Source: Lolium rigidum
Lineage: Eukaryota > Streptophyta > Magnoliopsida > Poales > Poaceae
Length of the DNA stretch: 64,000 nucleotides
Assembly: GCF_022539505.1 (NCBI RefSeq)
Contig: NC_061510.1
Location: forward strand, 272,747,687-272,811,686
Direction of reading: 5' to 3'
Numbering within the stretch: the stretch's first letter is position 1; each line of letters begins with the position of its first letter. The position numbers and the translations under genes are program-made. Below are positions 21,573-32,084 of the stretch, in pieces. The notes under the pieces are model-generated. The model was given only the letters and a program-made list of their open reading frames with translations, did not search any database and was not told where the DNA came from.

Positions 21573-24063
21573 CACCTACGCACCACCTATCACATGCCAT
21601 GTGCACGCGTTAGCTTTTTGGGAACCTGTGTGGCTTTTGGCGGTGTCTCACCGAATCCGCTTGAAACTGACCGGATTTGAACTAGGGATCAACTATCCGT
21701 CGCTCCATAAATTCCGGAAAAAATGCTTTTTGTTCTACGATGCATCATTATATATGCTATTTTTTGTTCGTTTTTTTTTTGTTTGCGACGGGTGCACCCG
21801 CACGCCCGGTACGGCGATACCGCATGTCCCGGGGGCCCTGTTTTGGCTAGATGGCAATTTGAACGAAGTAAAAAATCCAACGAAGCCACGTGGCATCATT
21901 TTATATGTCATAATAACTATTCCGCTTGTTCTATGGATTTCAGGAGAAATGAGGTAGGAAACAGCCTCGACATGGCATAGTTTGGAGAAACGAGGTCATA
22001 TTTGGTACGTGTGTGGGCCCTAGGATGGGAAGCAAGTCCCCGGATGCGGATTTCTAATCCGATCCACGGGCGACCATTTTTCATTTTTAGCATGCCCAAA
22101 CTGGTTTTTTTGTGAAGCAGCTACATGGGGCGTATTTTAGTATGATGTGAAACCTCTGTGCGGTGATAGTAGACCACCTACGCACCACCTATCACATGCC
22201 ATGTGCATGCGTTAGATTTTAGGGAACCCGTGCGGCTTCCGGTGGTGTCCCGTCGAATCCGCTGGAAATTGACCAGATTTGAACTAGGGGTCAACTATCC
22301 GTCGCTCCAAAAATGCCGAAAAAATGTTTTGAATTCTACGATGCATCATTATACGTGCTAATTTTTTCCGTTTTGTTTGTTCGCGAACGGGTGCACCCGC
22401 ACGCCCGGTACGGCGATACCGCATGTTCCGGGGGCCTGTTTTGGCCAGATGGCAATTGAACGAAGTCAAAAAAATCCCACGGAGCCGTGTGGCGTCATTT
22501 TCTATGTCATAGTAACTATTCCGTTTGTCAAAATTGGGATACGGCAATTATTTGAAAAACCCTTCACGAAAAGGGCTATCACGTCCGGAGTTCTATTGAT
22601 TTCAGGGGAGATGAGGTGAACGGTCTCGGCATGGCATAGTTTGCCGAAATGATGGAACGTGTGTGTGCCCTAGGATGGGATTCAAGACCCCGGGCACGGA
22701 TTTTCTAATCCGATCCAAGGGAGACCATTTTCATTTTTAGCGTGCCCAAACGGTTTTTTGTGAAGCAGCTACATGGGACGCATTTTAGTATGACGCAAAA
22801 CCTCCGTGCGGTGATAGTAGACCAAGTAAGCACCACCTATCACATGCCATGTGCACACGCTAGCTTTTTGGGAATCCGTGTCGCTTCCGGCGGTGTCCCG
22901 CCGAATCATGGCCGGATTTGAAATAGGGTCAACTATCCATCGCTCCAGAAATTCTGGAAATATGGTTTTAGTTGTACGACACATCATTATATGTGCTAAT
23001 TTTTATCCGTTTAGTTTGTTCGCGAACGGGTGCACCCGCACGCCCGGTACGGCGATACCGCATGTCCGGGGGCCCTGTTTTGGCCAGATGGAAATTTGAA
23101 TGAAGTCAAAAAATCCCACGCAGCCGCGTGGCGTTATTTTATATGTCATAGTAACTATTCCGTTTGTCAAAATTGGGATATGACAATTATTTTTAAAAAA
23201 CCCTTCACGAAAAGGGCTATCACGTCTGGAGTTCTATGGATTTCACGAAAAATGAGGTGGGTAACGTCCTCGGCATGGCACAATTTATCGAAACAAAGTC
23301 ATATTTGGCACGTGTGTGGGCCCTAGGATGGGAAGCAAGACCCCGAACACGGATTTCTAATCCGATCCACGAGCGACATTTTTCATTTTTAGCGTGCCCA
23401 AACGGTTTTTTGTGAAGCAGCTACATGGGGCGCATTTTAGTATGACGCGAAACTTCCGTGTGGTGATAGTAGACCACCTACGCACTACCTATCATATGCC
23501 ATGTGCACGCGTTAGATTTTTAGGAACTTGTGCGGCTTGCGGCAGTGTCCCGCCGAATCCGCTGGAAACTGACCGGATTTGAACTAGGGGTCAACCATCC
23601 GTATCTCCAGAAATTCCGGAAAAAATATTTTTAATTCTACGACGCATCATTATATGTGCTAATTTTTGTTCATTTAGTTTGTTCGCGAATGGGTACACCC
23701 GCACGCCCGGTACAGCGATACCGAATGCCCCGGGGGGTCCTGTTTTGACCAGATGGCAATTTGAACGAAGTCAAAAAATCCCACGAAGCCGCATGGCATC
23801 ATTTTATATGTCATAGTAACTATTCCGTTTGTCAAAATTGGGATACGACAATTATTTTGAAAAACCCTTCACGAAAAGAGCTATCACGTCCGGAGTTCTA
23901 TGGATTTCAGGGTAAATGAGGTGGAAACGGCCTCGACATAGCATAGTTTACCGACACGAGGTTATTTTTGGCACGTGTGTGGGCCCTAGGATGGGAAGTA
24001 AGATCCTGGACACGAATTTCTAATCCGATCCACGGGAGACAATTTTTTATTTTTGTCGTGTGT
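21573..24063 (+). repeat. CACTA-1 internal tandem array, units of about 600-650 bp
   Basis: Unit starts ('accacctacgcaccacctatcacatg' and variants) recur near 21571, 22172, 22822 and 23473, giving three full units and a fourth shorter one. Every unit contains 'gggtgcacccgcacgcccgg', 'ccctaggatggg' and 'gtgaagcagctacatggg'. Small ORFs recur in register with the units and are by-products of repetition. With the part-unit left of the Copia insertion, at least four units existed before the Copia arrived. Confidence 0.88.
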
Positions 24064-24449
24064 GAAAGCCATGAAACCTCGAACATTATAGCTCATTTCT
24101 AAGAAGGTTTATTTAGGTATTTGAAATATTCCATTTTTGATATTTTTTAAGATAGATCTTATTTTTCTGCAAATTTTGATATATTATACTTGTTTTTCTC
24201 AATTAGAATGATTTAGTTATGCTTTTTCGAAGATTGACGTGGTGAAATAGAAAATAGCTATGCCGACGGTACCGTCGGCACAGGTCTGAAGTGAAAAAAA
24301 AATGTTGTGTCGACGACATGACTGGTCCTATGCCGACGGCCAGAACTATGCCGACGGTGGCCGTTGGCACCTCCGGCCTGTACCGACGGCCAGTTTAACG
24401 CCGACAACTATTCTTGTCGCCGCTCTCCGGAGGCGGCTCCCCCGTAGTG
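24064..24449. repeat. 3' subterminal region of CACTA-1
   Basis: Begins with an AT-rich stretch whose 'gaaagccatgaaacctcgaacat' and 'catttctaagaaggttt' blocks resemble the unit boundary of the CACTA-2 array (e.g. 28680-28740). Then TATGCCGACGG and CCGTCGGCA copies crowd the last about 200 bp, ending in the TIR CCCCCGTAGTG. Confidence 0.85.
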
Positions 24450-24452
24450 CCA

Positions 24453-24960
24453 GTGATGAACAACTTGGAATCGCACCAACTGTATGGCTTGTACGGATGG
24501 CAGAGATTAGCACCAACTAGGTACTTCGGAAATCTGGTTGGAGCAATGGCATTAGCGATCTCGGTACAGGACGAGCTAGTGTAACATGCACTGAGCTGTC
24601 CATGAAGATTGGAAAAGCTGATTAGCTGACTGAAAGTAAGAATAAAATACCATGTCAATTCCTCAGTGGGATATCAATCGATCTGTCGACAGTACTATGC
24701 CATATATAGGTGTTTGATGTAATCCACCTGCTGATCAAGTGCGTTCACATATGGTACGGATTCTCTTTTGCTATTTTTATCAAAAAAAGATTCTTCAGAT
24801 TCGACGATCAACCAGCATGTTCACTGCAGCCCGACTTGACCGTGGAGGCAACTGTTCGATCGTTTGGTTGCTCGGTCGGAACTATTATCGTCCATAGGTA
24901 CCTGCAATTGAAATACATTGGTATGCAGGATCAACGGTACGTATAGCACTTTGATCTAGC
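24453..24960. repeat. Duplicated low-copy segment, copy 1, right part
   Basis: Aligns with 43976-44390: 'gaacaacttggaatcgcac', 'cagagattagcaccaacta', 'ggagcaatggcatta', 'gaaaagctgatta', 'atctgtcgacagtactatgcc', 'atatataggtgt', 'atggtacggattctc', 'ttcactgcag' and 'ggtacgtata' occur in the same order and spacing. No ORF is conserved between the two copies, so what was duplicated looks non-coding or promoter-like. Confidence 0.85.
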
Positions 24961-26179
24961 CCCCGTAATAAACAACATTGCAAACTTTCAGCTAAGAGAG
25001 AATTATTTAGTGCTCAATTAAATCCTACACCGCTGGATTTGCTTTACAATGCTTGCATCTTTGAGTATGAGGTTGGTGTGCAGCTGAGATATTTTTAGTT
25101 GACAGTAGGGTTTCAACTAAAAATAATGCATATATGTGCCACTAGATTTACCTCGTGATTCTTGTCAACCATAAGATGTAATATGGGTTGCAACTATGAA
25201 AATGATGTCACTAACTTAGAACTAAGTCAATTCTCATATTAGTCACACCCTATAATAATCGTCAGGACTCGGGAATGTAATGTCTGAGATTATCCTAGGA
25301 AAGAGATTTAATAAGCAATGGCCACATGCGTTTATCTATGCAGGTCCTAACGAAAAGTATAAATTAACTAATCTTGCATTATTGCACGGAAGCTTAATTT
25401 ACAGCTCCTTCTTTCGGTAAGACGCTGCAAGATTTGAACTTTTTCAACCAGTGCATCGTCCATGCAAGCAGCAACGTGGGAGACAAACAATAATGTGGCT
25501 AGCTACTAACAACTTGCTCGTCGGTGCTCACCAATGGCGGCACATCAATTTCGTACTGTGGCCTCCCAGGAAAAACCCACTACGATTTTCGTCAGCTCGT
25601 GTTAGTGATCACGATACGTACATTTCCATTTCCATGTGAGGCCAGACAAAACCATGCGTGTACAGTCTAGGTAGCTGGTCACACGACGTACGGACGGACG
25701 TACGCGAACTGTACAGGCGCCATGGCGACGCAAGGTCCCGAGCAAGACGAACAGGGGTTTCAGGTTCTCAGGGCATGGCGTGCATGCTCCGGTGCTTCTC
25801 TCTCAGGCCACCACCCAGTCATGCATGCATCAGCCATTGCCGTATTCTGATGGCATGCCCGCCTATATATGACGCTGCGCCGCTGCGGCTACATGGACCT
25901 CTACTGTTTGCCTACGCATGAGTCCCTGTGGAATCAGATGCATGCATGCATATGGTACTCGTGATTGTGATCGATGCATGCATATGGTACGAAACATCCA
26001 TCAATACAGAACAGCATGCACATCTTAATTAATCAGGATGTAGCACACAGTAGCTCATTGACGAGTAAATAACTGCATTGTACGTGTCTGCACAGCACTG
26101 ATACGACCTAATATACTCAAATCCGTCTAATACAGTTTCGGCTATACATGCATGCATGTTCAATTGGGACGAACATCAT
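24961..26179. other. Low-copy DNA, no gene recognised
   Basis: Mixed-composition sequence without TE termini that I can identify. CATGCATG palindromes (RY-type motifs) appear at 25822-25830, 25938-25948, 25972-25982 and 26147-26156, and 'gatgcatgcatatggtac' occurs twice at about 25938 and 25972. Small ORFs such as 25451-25639 and 25658-25921 have no recognisable domains. Confidence 0.5.
25863..25871 (+). promoter_or_regulatory. Possible TATA box in low-copy DNA
   Basis: CTATATATG with a pyrimidine-rich, CATGCATG-containing upstream sequence and 'ctctactg' about 30 bp downstream looks like a plant core promoter. No coding region follows that I can recognise, so it may serve a non-coding RNA, be a relic, or be chance. 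Confidence 0.25.
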
Positions 26180-26480
26180 TTTGATGACCCGGACATGGAA
26201 AATATGTGTGAGCCGTTCACCGAAGAAGAAGCAATGCAAAGAATGCAATCAATCAAAGATATGGGGGGTTTAGGCGCCTAGACCAGATGGTTATGCAGAG
26301 GCCTTTTACCAGAGATGTCGGAGCATCATAAAAGAGGATGTCATGAGAGTTGTTCACCTCTTTGGAGTCCTTCAAGTGGCTAACCTTTATTGGCTCACCT
26401 CCGTGAATATTGTTCTTTTACCAAACAAAAAAGTGGCGGAGGACATTTCCGACTTAAGGCCTATTAGCATCATGTCATAA
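26180..26480 (+). pseudogene. LINE (non-LTR) reverse-transcriptase fragment
   Basis: The first frame gives FDDPDMENMCEPFTEEEA, the 'PFTEEE' block just upstream of the RT core in plant L1-type LINEs. After a one-base frameshift near 26275 the next frame gives PRPDGYAEAFYQRC (usually PGPDGF), then INIVLLPNK-like 'VNIVLLPNKKVAED' and 'DLRPISIMS' before a TAA. These match RT blocks in the standard order. Only about 100 codons remain; the YADD box and endonuclease are absent, and no poly-A tail or TSD was found. A 5' and 3' truncated LINE relic. Confidence 0.8.
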
Positions 26481-27807
26481 TTGTGCAAGAGGAAGATCCA
26501 ACACCGTGAACATACACCATGTCATAATATTTTAATTTCAGTGAACGGAGGAGGACGAATTGCGCAATGAATAATTCAATTTAGACTTTTTACCCGTGTT
26601 GTTGATAGCTGAATAGAATTATTTTTATTTCTAGGCTTGCAAATCCTTATCAGAATTTTTTAGATGATTAATTTATTATGTGGTTGGCCTATAGCTTCAT
26701 CGAGGCCGCGCCTAAAGTGTGAGTGCATCAAGTTGTTCTATACGTAGTATATCTCATGAAGGGGTGCCCATACTAGCTGGCAGTTAAATATCTCATGGAG
26801 TAATATACAAAATATTGACAAAAATCAATTTTCAAGTCCAAAGGTTCCATAAAACGAGTATTAAGCTTGCCAAGAATTCATATTGTGTGTTCATCATTGA
26901 CATAAAACAATATAAAACCTAATGGGAGCACCGGGACAGACTGCATGCTCGTGCATGGAGAAGTCACGTCGATGGATATGCTAAATATTTAATCCAAACG
27001 TCGCAATAAAACCACTGCCATCCACGCGCACGTCAGTTGATTCATACTCCATACTAGGATATGCACGAATTAATGTGTATGTATGGATGGATGCACTGGC
27101 CTGTCAAGTCCACATCCAGTCCAAGTTGGGAAATAAAAGAGAGAAAAAGAGCCAATGTGTCTTTGGTACTGCACGGAACAAGGGAGCAATGATATTATTG
27201 CTTCTGCATCAGTTACTATTCTCTTAATAATTTAATAAACTAATTTAGATGCATAGGCTTTATAATTAAACGGTTGTAGCCAACCAGCATGATTTGTCCG
27301 GTGTACCTGGTTGTTTGCCATTTGCCCTAGCTAGTGTATATTGTAGGTGGAGTCGCCATGCATGCTGGCCTAATTATGCTTAGCTCCATGACCATGCATA
27401 TGCATGCATGCCCTGATGATGTTTAACAACAACTAAACACCATCCGCAGCTATCGTCGTCATCACTTAATGTGTGAGGGAGACCAAAACCTGCATGATGC
27501 TTGCTTGTCTGCTCACATGGTTTCAGAGGGACTGCTATCTTTTATGGATGGATGCATTGGGTACGTATGTAGCTACTAGATTAGTTAAACTGCTGTTAGC
27601 CATTAAGCTCGTACTGACTGTTAACTGATGGAACGCTAACCTATGTGGGCGGTATAAAATAGCTTCAGCGGAAGTGGGGAACAAATCGAGTAGTCAAACC
27701 ATGACGTAATACTCATATTTTCTGACGAGGTCGTCTCATTGTTCCATTCCCACCTAACTCAAGTATATCCAAGATTGTGCCTCCGCTATACGAGTGTAAC
27801 CCTACAT
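26481..27807. other. Low-copy DNA, no gene recognised
   Basis: No long ORF or TE terminus is seen. CATGCATG motifs recur (27357, 27395-27409). A TATA-like 'gtataaaatag' lies at 27651-27661, about 150 bp before CACTA-2. I cannot assign a function. Confidence 0.5.
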
Positions 27808-28098
27808 CGCTACAGGAATGGCCGAAACGCCGACGGCCTAGCCATACACCGACAGCCAAAAGTCGGGGCCGTCGGCGTATGGGCCGTCCAAATCAGCCCG
27901 CCAAAAAGGCCATCGGCGTAGCAATGCCCTCGGCGTAGGCGACGCTACGCCGACGGTTGCCCTCGACGCAGCGCGGGCCGTCGGCATAGGCCTGGGATGC
28001 GCCCCACCAACCCTGGACCGTGCCGGCGCTGTCGCGGCGTCACAGATACGCCGAGGAATGCCCTCGGCATAGCCTCACCCATTTTTTTCTTTTTTACT

Positions 28099-30180
28099 CC
28101 AAGTTTTATAGTTTCCTAGAAACTAAGTAACATAAGATGATGTAGTGAGAAGGTTTCACATTTTTTTGACTTTTTGAATTAGTTATGCTCGATTCAAAAT
28201 GCGGCCAAAATAGGGGGCATGAACTTTCTAACCTAGCATAATTTTTTAAAACTTTTTGTAGATCTATGATAAAAATATATAGTTTTGAATCTAAAAATAT
28301 TTTTTTCAAAAAATTAAGGGCAAACAATCATGCACCTGTAGTTCAAATTTTGCCCGCTTCCAGCTGAATTGGCAACAATTTGTCTTTTTGGTGAGAGGTG
28401 CCTAGAAATATTTTGAGGTGCAAGAAGTTGGTGATTTGTACATACAATGTAGTCTAGCATTGTTGAAAATTTAGGTGGTGCAATTTTGGAATGGTTTCTT
28501 GGTAGGTTCTTCACAAAAAATCCTGCTTTTCGCGCCCAGTAATTAAAAAATAGATTGTTTATGCAAGACCATGAAATCCCCCAACAACAACATTGCTTCC
28601 CATATGAATATACACGCGTGTGCGCAATATGGGCTCATTTCGACAAACTATGCCATGGTTTAGGTCATGACCTAGCTCATTTGACCTGAAAGCCATAGAA
28701 CTTTGTACATCGTAGGTCATTTCTGAGAAGGTTTTTCTACAATATTTGCGATACGCCAAGTTTTATATTTTTTCTAGAAACTAAGTAACATAAGATGATG
28801 TAGTACGAAGGTTTCACATTTTTTTGATTTTTTTGAATTAGTTGTGCTCGATTCAAAATGCGGCCAAAACAGCAGGCATGAACTCTCTAACCTAGATGCA
28901 TAATTTTTTAAAACTCTTTGTAGATCTGTGATGAAATAGATAGTTGTGAACCTAAAAACATTTTTTTCAAAAAATTAAGGGCAAACAATCATGCACCTGT
29001 AGTTCAAATTTTGTCTGCTTCCAGCTGAATCGGCAACAATTTGTCTTTTTGGTGAGAGGTGCCTAGAAATATTTTGAGGTGCAAGAAGTTGGTGATTTAT
29101 ACATACAATATAGTCTAGCATTCTTGAAAATTTAGGTGGTGCAATTTTGGAATGGTTTCTTGGTAGGTGCTTCACAAAAAATCCTGCTTTTCGCGCCCGG
29201 TAATTAAAAAATAGATTGTTTATGCAAAGACAATGAAAGCCCCCAACAACAACATTGCTTCCCATATGAATATACACGCGTGTGCGTAATATGGGCTCAG
29301 TTCGACAAACTATGCCATGGTTTAGCTCATGACCTAGATCATTTGACCTGAAAGCCATAGAACTGAACTTTGTACATCGTAGGTCATTTCTGAGAAGGTT
29401 TTTCTACAATATTTGCGATACGCCAAGTTTTATATTTTTCCTAGAAACTAAGTAACATAAGATGATGTAGTGCGAAGGTTTCACATTTTTTTGATTTTTT
29501 TGAATTAGTTGTGCTCGATTCAAAATGCGGCCAAAATAGCGGGCATGAACTCTCTAACCTAGATGCATAATTTTTTAAAACTCTTTGTAGATCTATGATG
29601 AAATAGATAGTTGTGAACCTAAAAATATCTTTTTCAGAAAATTAAGGGGAAATAATCATGCACCTGTAGTTCAAATTTTATCTGCTTCCAGCTGAATCCG
29701 CAACAATTTGTCTTTTTGGTGAGAGGTGCCTAGAAATATTTTGAGGTGCAAGAACTTAGTGATTTGTACATACAATATAGTAAAGCATTCTTGAAAATTT
29801 AGGTGGTGCAATTTTGGAATGGTTTCTTGGTAGGTGCTTCACAAAAAACCCCGCTTTTTGCGCTCGGTAATTAATAAATGGATTTTTTATGCAATGACAA
29901 TGAAATCCCCAATAACAACTTTGCTTTCCATATGAATACACACGCGTGTGCACAATATGGGCTCGGTTCGACAAACTGTGCCATGGTTTAGATCATGATC
30001 TAGCTCATTTGACCTGAAAGCCATAGAACTTTGTACATCGTAGGTCATTTCTGACAAGGTTTTACTCAAAAAATTGCGATACCGAAGTTTTATATTTTTC
30101 CTAGAAACTAATTAACATAAGATGAGGCTGTGCGAAGGTTTCACATTTTTTGATTATTTTTGAATTAGTTGTGCTCGATT
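28099..30180. repeat. CACTA-2 tandem array, units of about 660 bp
   Basis: 'CCAAGTTTTATA..cctagaaactaa' recurs at 28099, 28756, 29423 and 30082, giving three full units and the start of a fourth. Each unit carries 'aaattaagggcaaacaatcatgcacctg', 'ggtgagaggtgcctagaaatatt' and 'cgcgtgtgcg' blocks. Minus-strand ORFs (28314-28514, 28975-29358, 29756-29974) recur in register, but they vary in length and carry stops, so I treat them as array by-products. Confidence 0.92.
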
Positions 30181-30249
30181 CAAAATACAACCAATCAGAG
30201 GGTAGTTTTCAGCTAGCCACGGATTGCCCAGATATTGGGCGATTTCTGA

Positions 30250-30840
30250 TTGGTTGGCAGTGTTAGTCCATGGATCGATGACATGGCATGGGGAAAAAAG
30301 AAAAAAAAGGCACGGCCGCACCGCGCAGGACCACGCCGCCCTTATCTTCTCCTCTCCTCCGTATCTTTCTCGTATCTCTCCTCCATCTCTCTCCTCCCTT
30401 CTCCTCCGTATCTTTCTCCTCGCCACGGCCGCACTGCGCAGGACCACGCCACCCAGGACCTCGCCGCCTTCTCCTCCGACGGCCGCGCCCAGGTCTTCCC
30501 CGCCTTCCTCCTCCAGTGGCCCCGCCTTGGACCTCGCCGCCTTCTGCTTCTGACGGCCGCACCTAGGTCCTCGTCGCCTTCTGCCTCCGACGGTCGGGCC
30601 CAAGTCCTCGCCGCCTTCCTCCTCCGACGGCCGCGCCTTCGACCTCGCCGCCTTCTGCCTCCACGGCCACGCGCCCTAGGTTCCTGCACGCGCACGAGCC
30701 GGTGTGCGGCCGCGTCCGAACGCGCATGGAACAGATGCTCCCACAAGACCGGCGCTCGGGAGCAGAACGCGGCGGCGGCGCACCGATCACCAACAGAACG
30801 CGGCAGTGGCGCGAGTTTGACGCGATCTTTTTATATTTTT
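30250..30840. other. GC-rich, CCTCC-rich block in CACTA-2
   Basis: Long overlapping reading frames on both strands (e.g. 30250-30879 plus, 30342-30746 minus) arise from pyrimidine-rich, low-complexity repeats such as 'gccgccttctgcctccgacgg'. Composition alone explains them; no protein domain is seen. Just upstream, CCAATCAGA (about 30191) and TCTGATTGG (about 30245) form a short inverted pair. Confidence 0.5.
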
Positions 30841-31140
30841 CTTGGAGATGTACGCCGAGGGCCATGCCCGTCGGTGTAGCGCCGACGTCCGTTAACAGAC
30901 GACGCACCGGCCATTGCTGCGCCGAGGGCTCAAACGCCGAGTGCCCGACGCGATCGTCGGCATCCAACGTTTACGCCGAGGGCCAGTCCTATGCTGAGGG
31001 CCGGTGTGTCTCCGCCGAGGGAGACCTTCGCCGAGGGGATACGCCGACGGCAGCCCTCGGCGTAGGATACACCGACGGCCTTCCATGGCTAGGCCGAGGG
31101 CTCTCGACTGTCGGCGCAGCGGCAGATTCCTGTAGTGCAT

Positions 31141-31561
31141 CATCATGTATAGTGTGGTTATCATCAGCAGCCACCAAATCCAAAGGACTAATTTAAACTT
31201 AAAGGGGAAGAACCTGTATGCCATCACCCAATTTTGGCATGCAATTCCAACTTATTCGGCGTCAATGGTAGCCTGACCAATACACGTGCACCTGGCCCCA
31301 GTGCACCCTTGCTCGCTTGGGAGTTGCCACACATGCGGTGTTTCTGGGCTCGTATTTGATTGGATGCACAATGTGAGGAGCAATGGAGGGTCTCTAACAA
31401 TGTCATCATACAAACTATTATCACAGTGATGCCTCCTAATTCATCAAACAGTGATAACCCCAATACATGAGTTGTTTCGGCAAGAGAATCTCACGGCAAA
31501 TATATCGGCGCAATTGGAAAACAATGGAGTAATTAATACTCAACATTTGATGTGTGCCTAA
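31141..31561. other. Unassigned spacer between two CACTA elements
   Basis: No coding sequence, repeat or TE terminus recognised. Confidence 0.5.
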
Positions 31562-32081
31562 CACTAGGAGAAAACAGGGTTTTTGTCCAAAGCCCCTGGG
31601 AGCTTTAGTCCCGGTTTAAATAGGAACCGGAACTAATGGGCCGCATTACTGCCAGTTCGAACGGCGCGGGCCACTGAACCCTCTAGTCCCGGTTCATTTG
31701 AAAAATACCAACCGGGACTAAAGGTGTTGCGGCAGAGCGCATCAAGCCTGAGCCCCTTTAGTTCCGGTAGTTATCACCAACCGGGACTAAAGGGCCATCT
31801 CTATATATTCCCTGCCCTGCCCAAGCTTGTGAGCCACACTTAGCTTTTTCCACTTCTTAGCACAAAAGGTGTATGTTGCTTTGCTCTCTCTCTTCTTATG
31901 CACAAGAGGTCCTCGATGAAATGCCTAAAAGCATTTGCCGCTTGAGTTCACACAAAACAAATACAATATAAAGTGTCCGAACCACATTTAACCTTTCTTC
32001 TCTTTTTTTCCTTCAGTATAAAGCTCAACCGGGACTAAAGACTCAAACGAACCGGGACTCAAGCCATGTTTTCCACCAGTA
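31562..32081. mobile_element. Miniature CACTA (520 bp)
   Basis: Starts CACTAGGAGAAAAC and ends GTTTTCCACCAGTA, which are inverted repeats over 10 of 14 positions, flanked by TAA on both sides (31559-31561, 32082-32084). Subterminal copies of CCGGGACTAAAG and its complement occur at both ends (for example 31608-31725, 31782-31793 and 32028-32060). Entirely non-coding. The 3' terminal base is A rather than G, so it is probably immobile. Confidence 0.8.
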
Positions 32082-32084
32082 TAA

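Larger units (their letters stand above)
11914..24449. mobile_element. CACTA-1 (En/Spm-type) transposon with nested Copia element
   Basis: Starts CACTACGGGA and ends CCCCCGTAGTG, flanked by the 3-bp duplication CCA (11911-11913 and 24450-24452). Both ends carry inverted and direct copies of a TGCCGACGG/TGCCAACG motif (11940-12060; 24255-24420), the usual subterminal repeats to which the CACTA accessory protein binds. The interior is an AT-rich stretch (12060-12640), a tandem array and a Copia retrotransposon; no CACTA transposase ORF is seen, so it is non-autonomous. Joining the flanks reproduces the uninterrupted sequence found at 43960-43995, a paralogous empty site. Confidence 0.93.
27808..31137. 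mobile_element. CACTA-2, non-autonomous, array-bearing
   Basis: The right end is ATTCCTGTAGTG and the left end CGCTACAGGAAT, i.e. CACTACAGGAAT with the second base mutated. CAT flanks both ends (27805-27807, 31138-31140). Copies of CGCCGACGGC/GCCGTCGGCG-type motifs fill 27825-28075 and 30845-31130, as CACTA subterminal repeats do. The interior is a tandem array (28099-30180) and a GC-rich block (30250-30840). No transposase is present. 3330 bp. Confidence 0.9.

Noticed and set aside
28314..29974. Repeated minus-strand ORFs 'CTNHQLLAPQNISRHL'
   Set aside because: They recur in register with the 660-bp array but differ in length and carry stops, so no coding constraint is shown.
30250..30879. 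209-codon frame and several overlapping frames in CACTA-2
   Set aside because: Low-complexity pyrimidine-rich DNA; proteins are R/P/S-rich with no domain, open on both strands.
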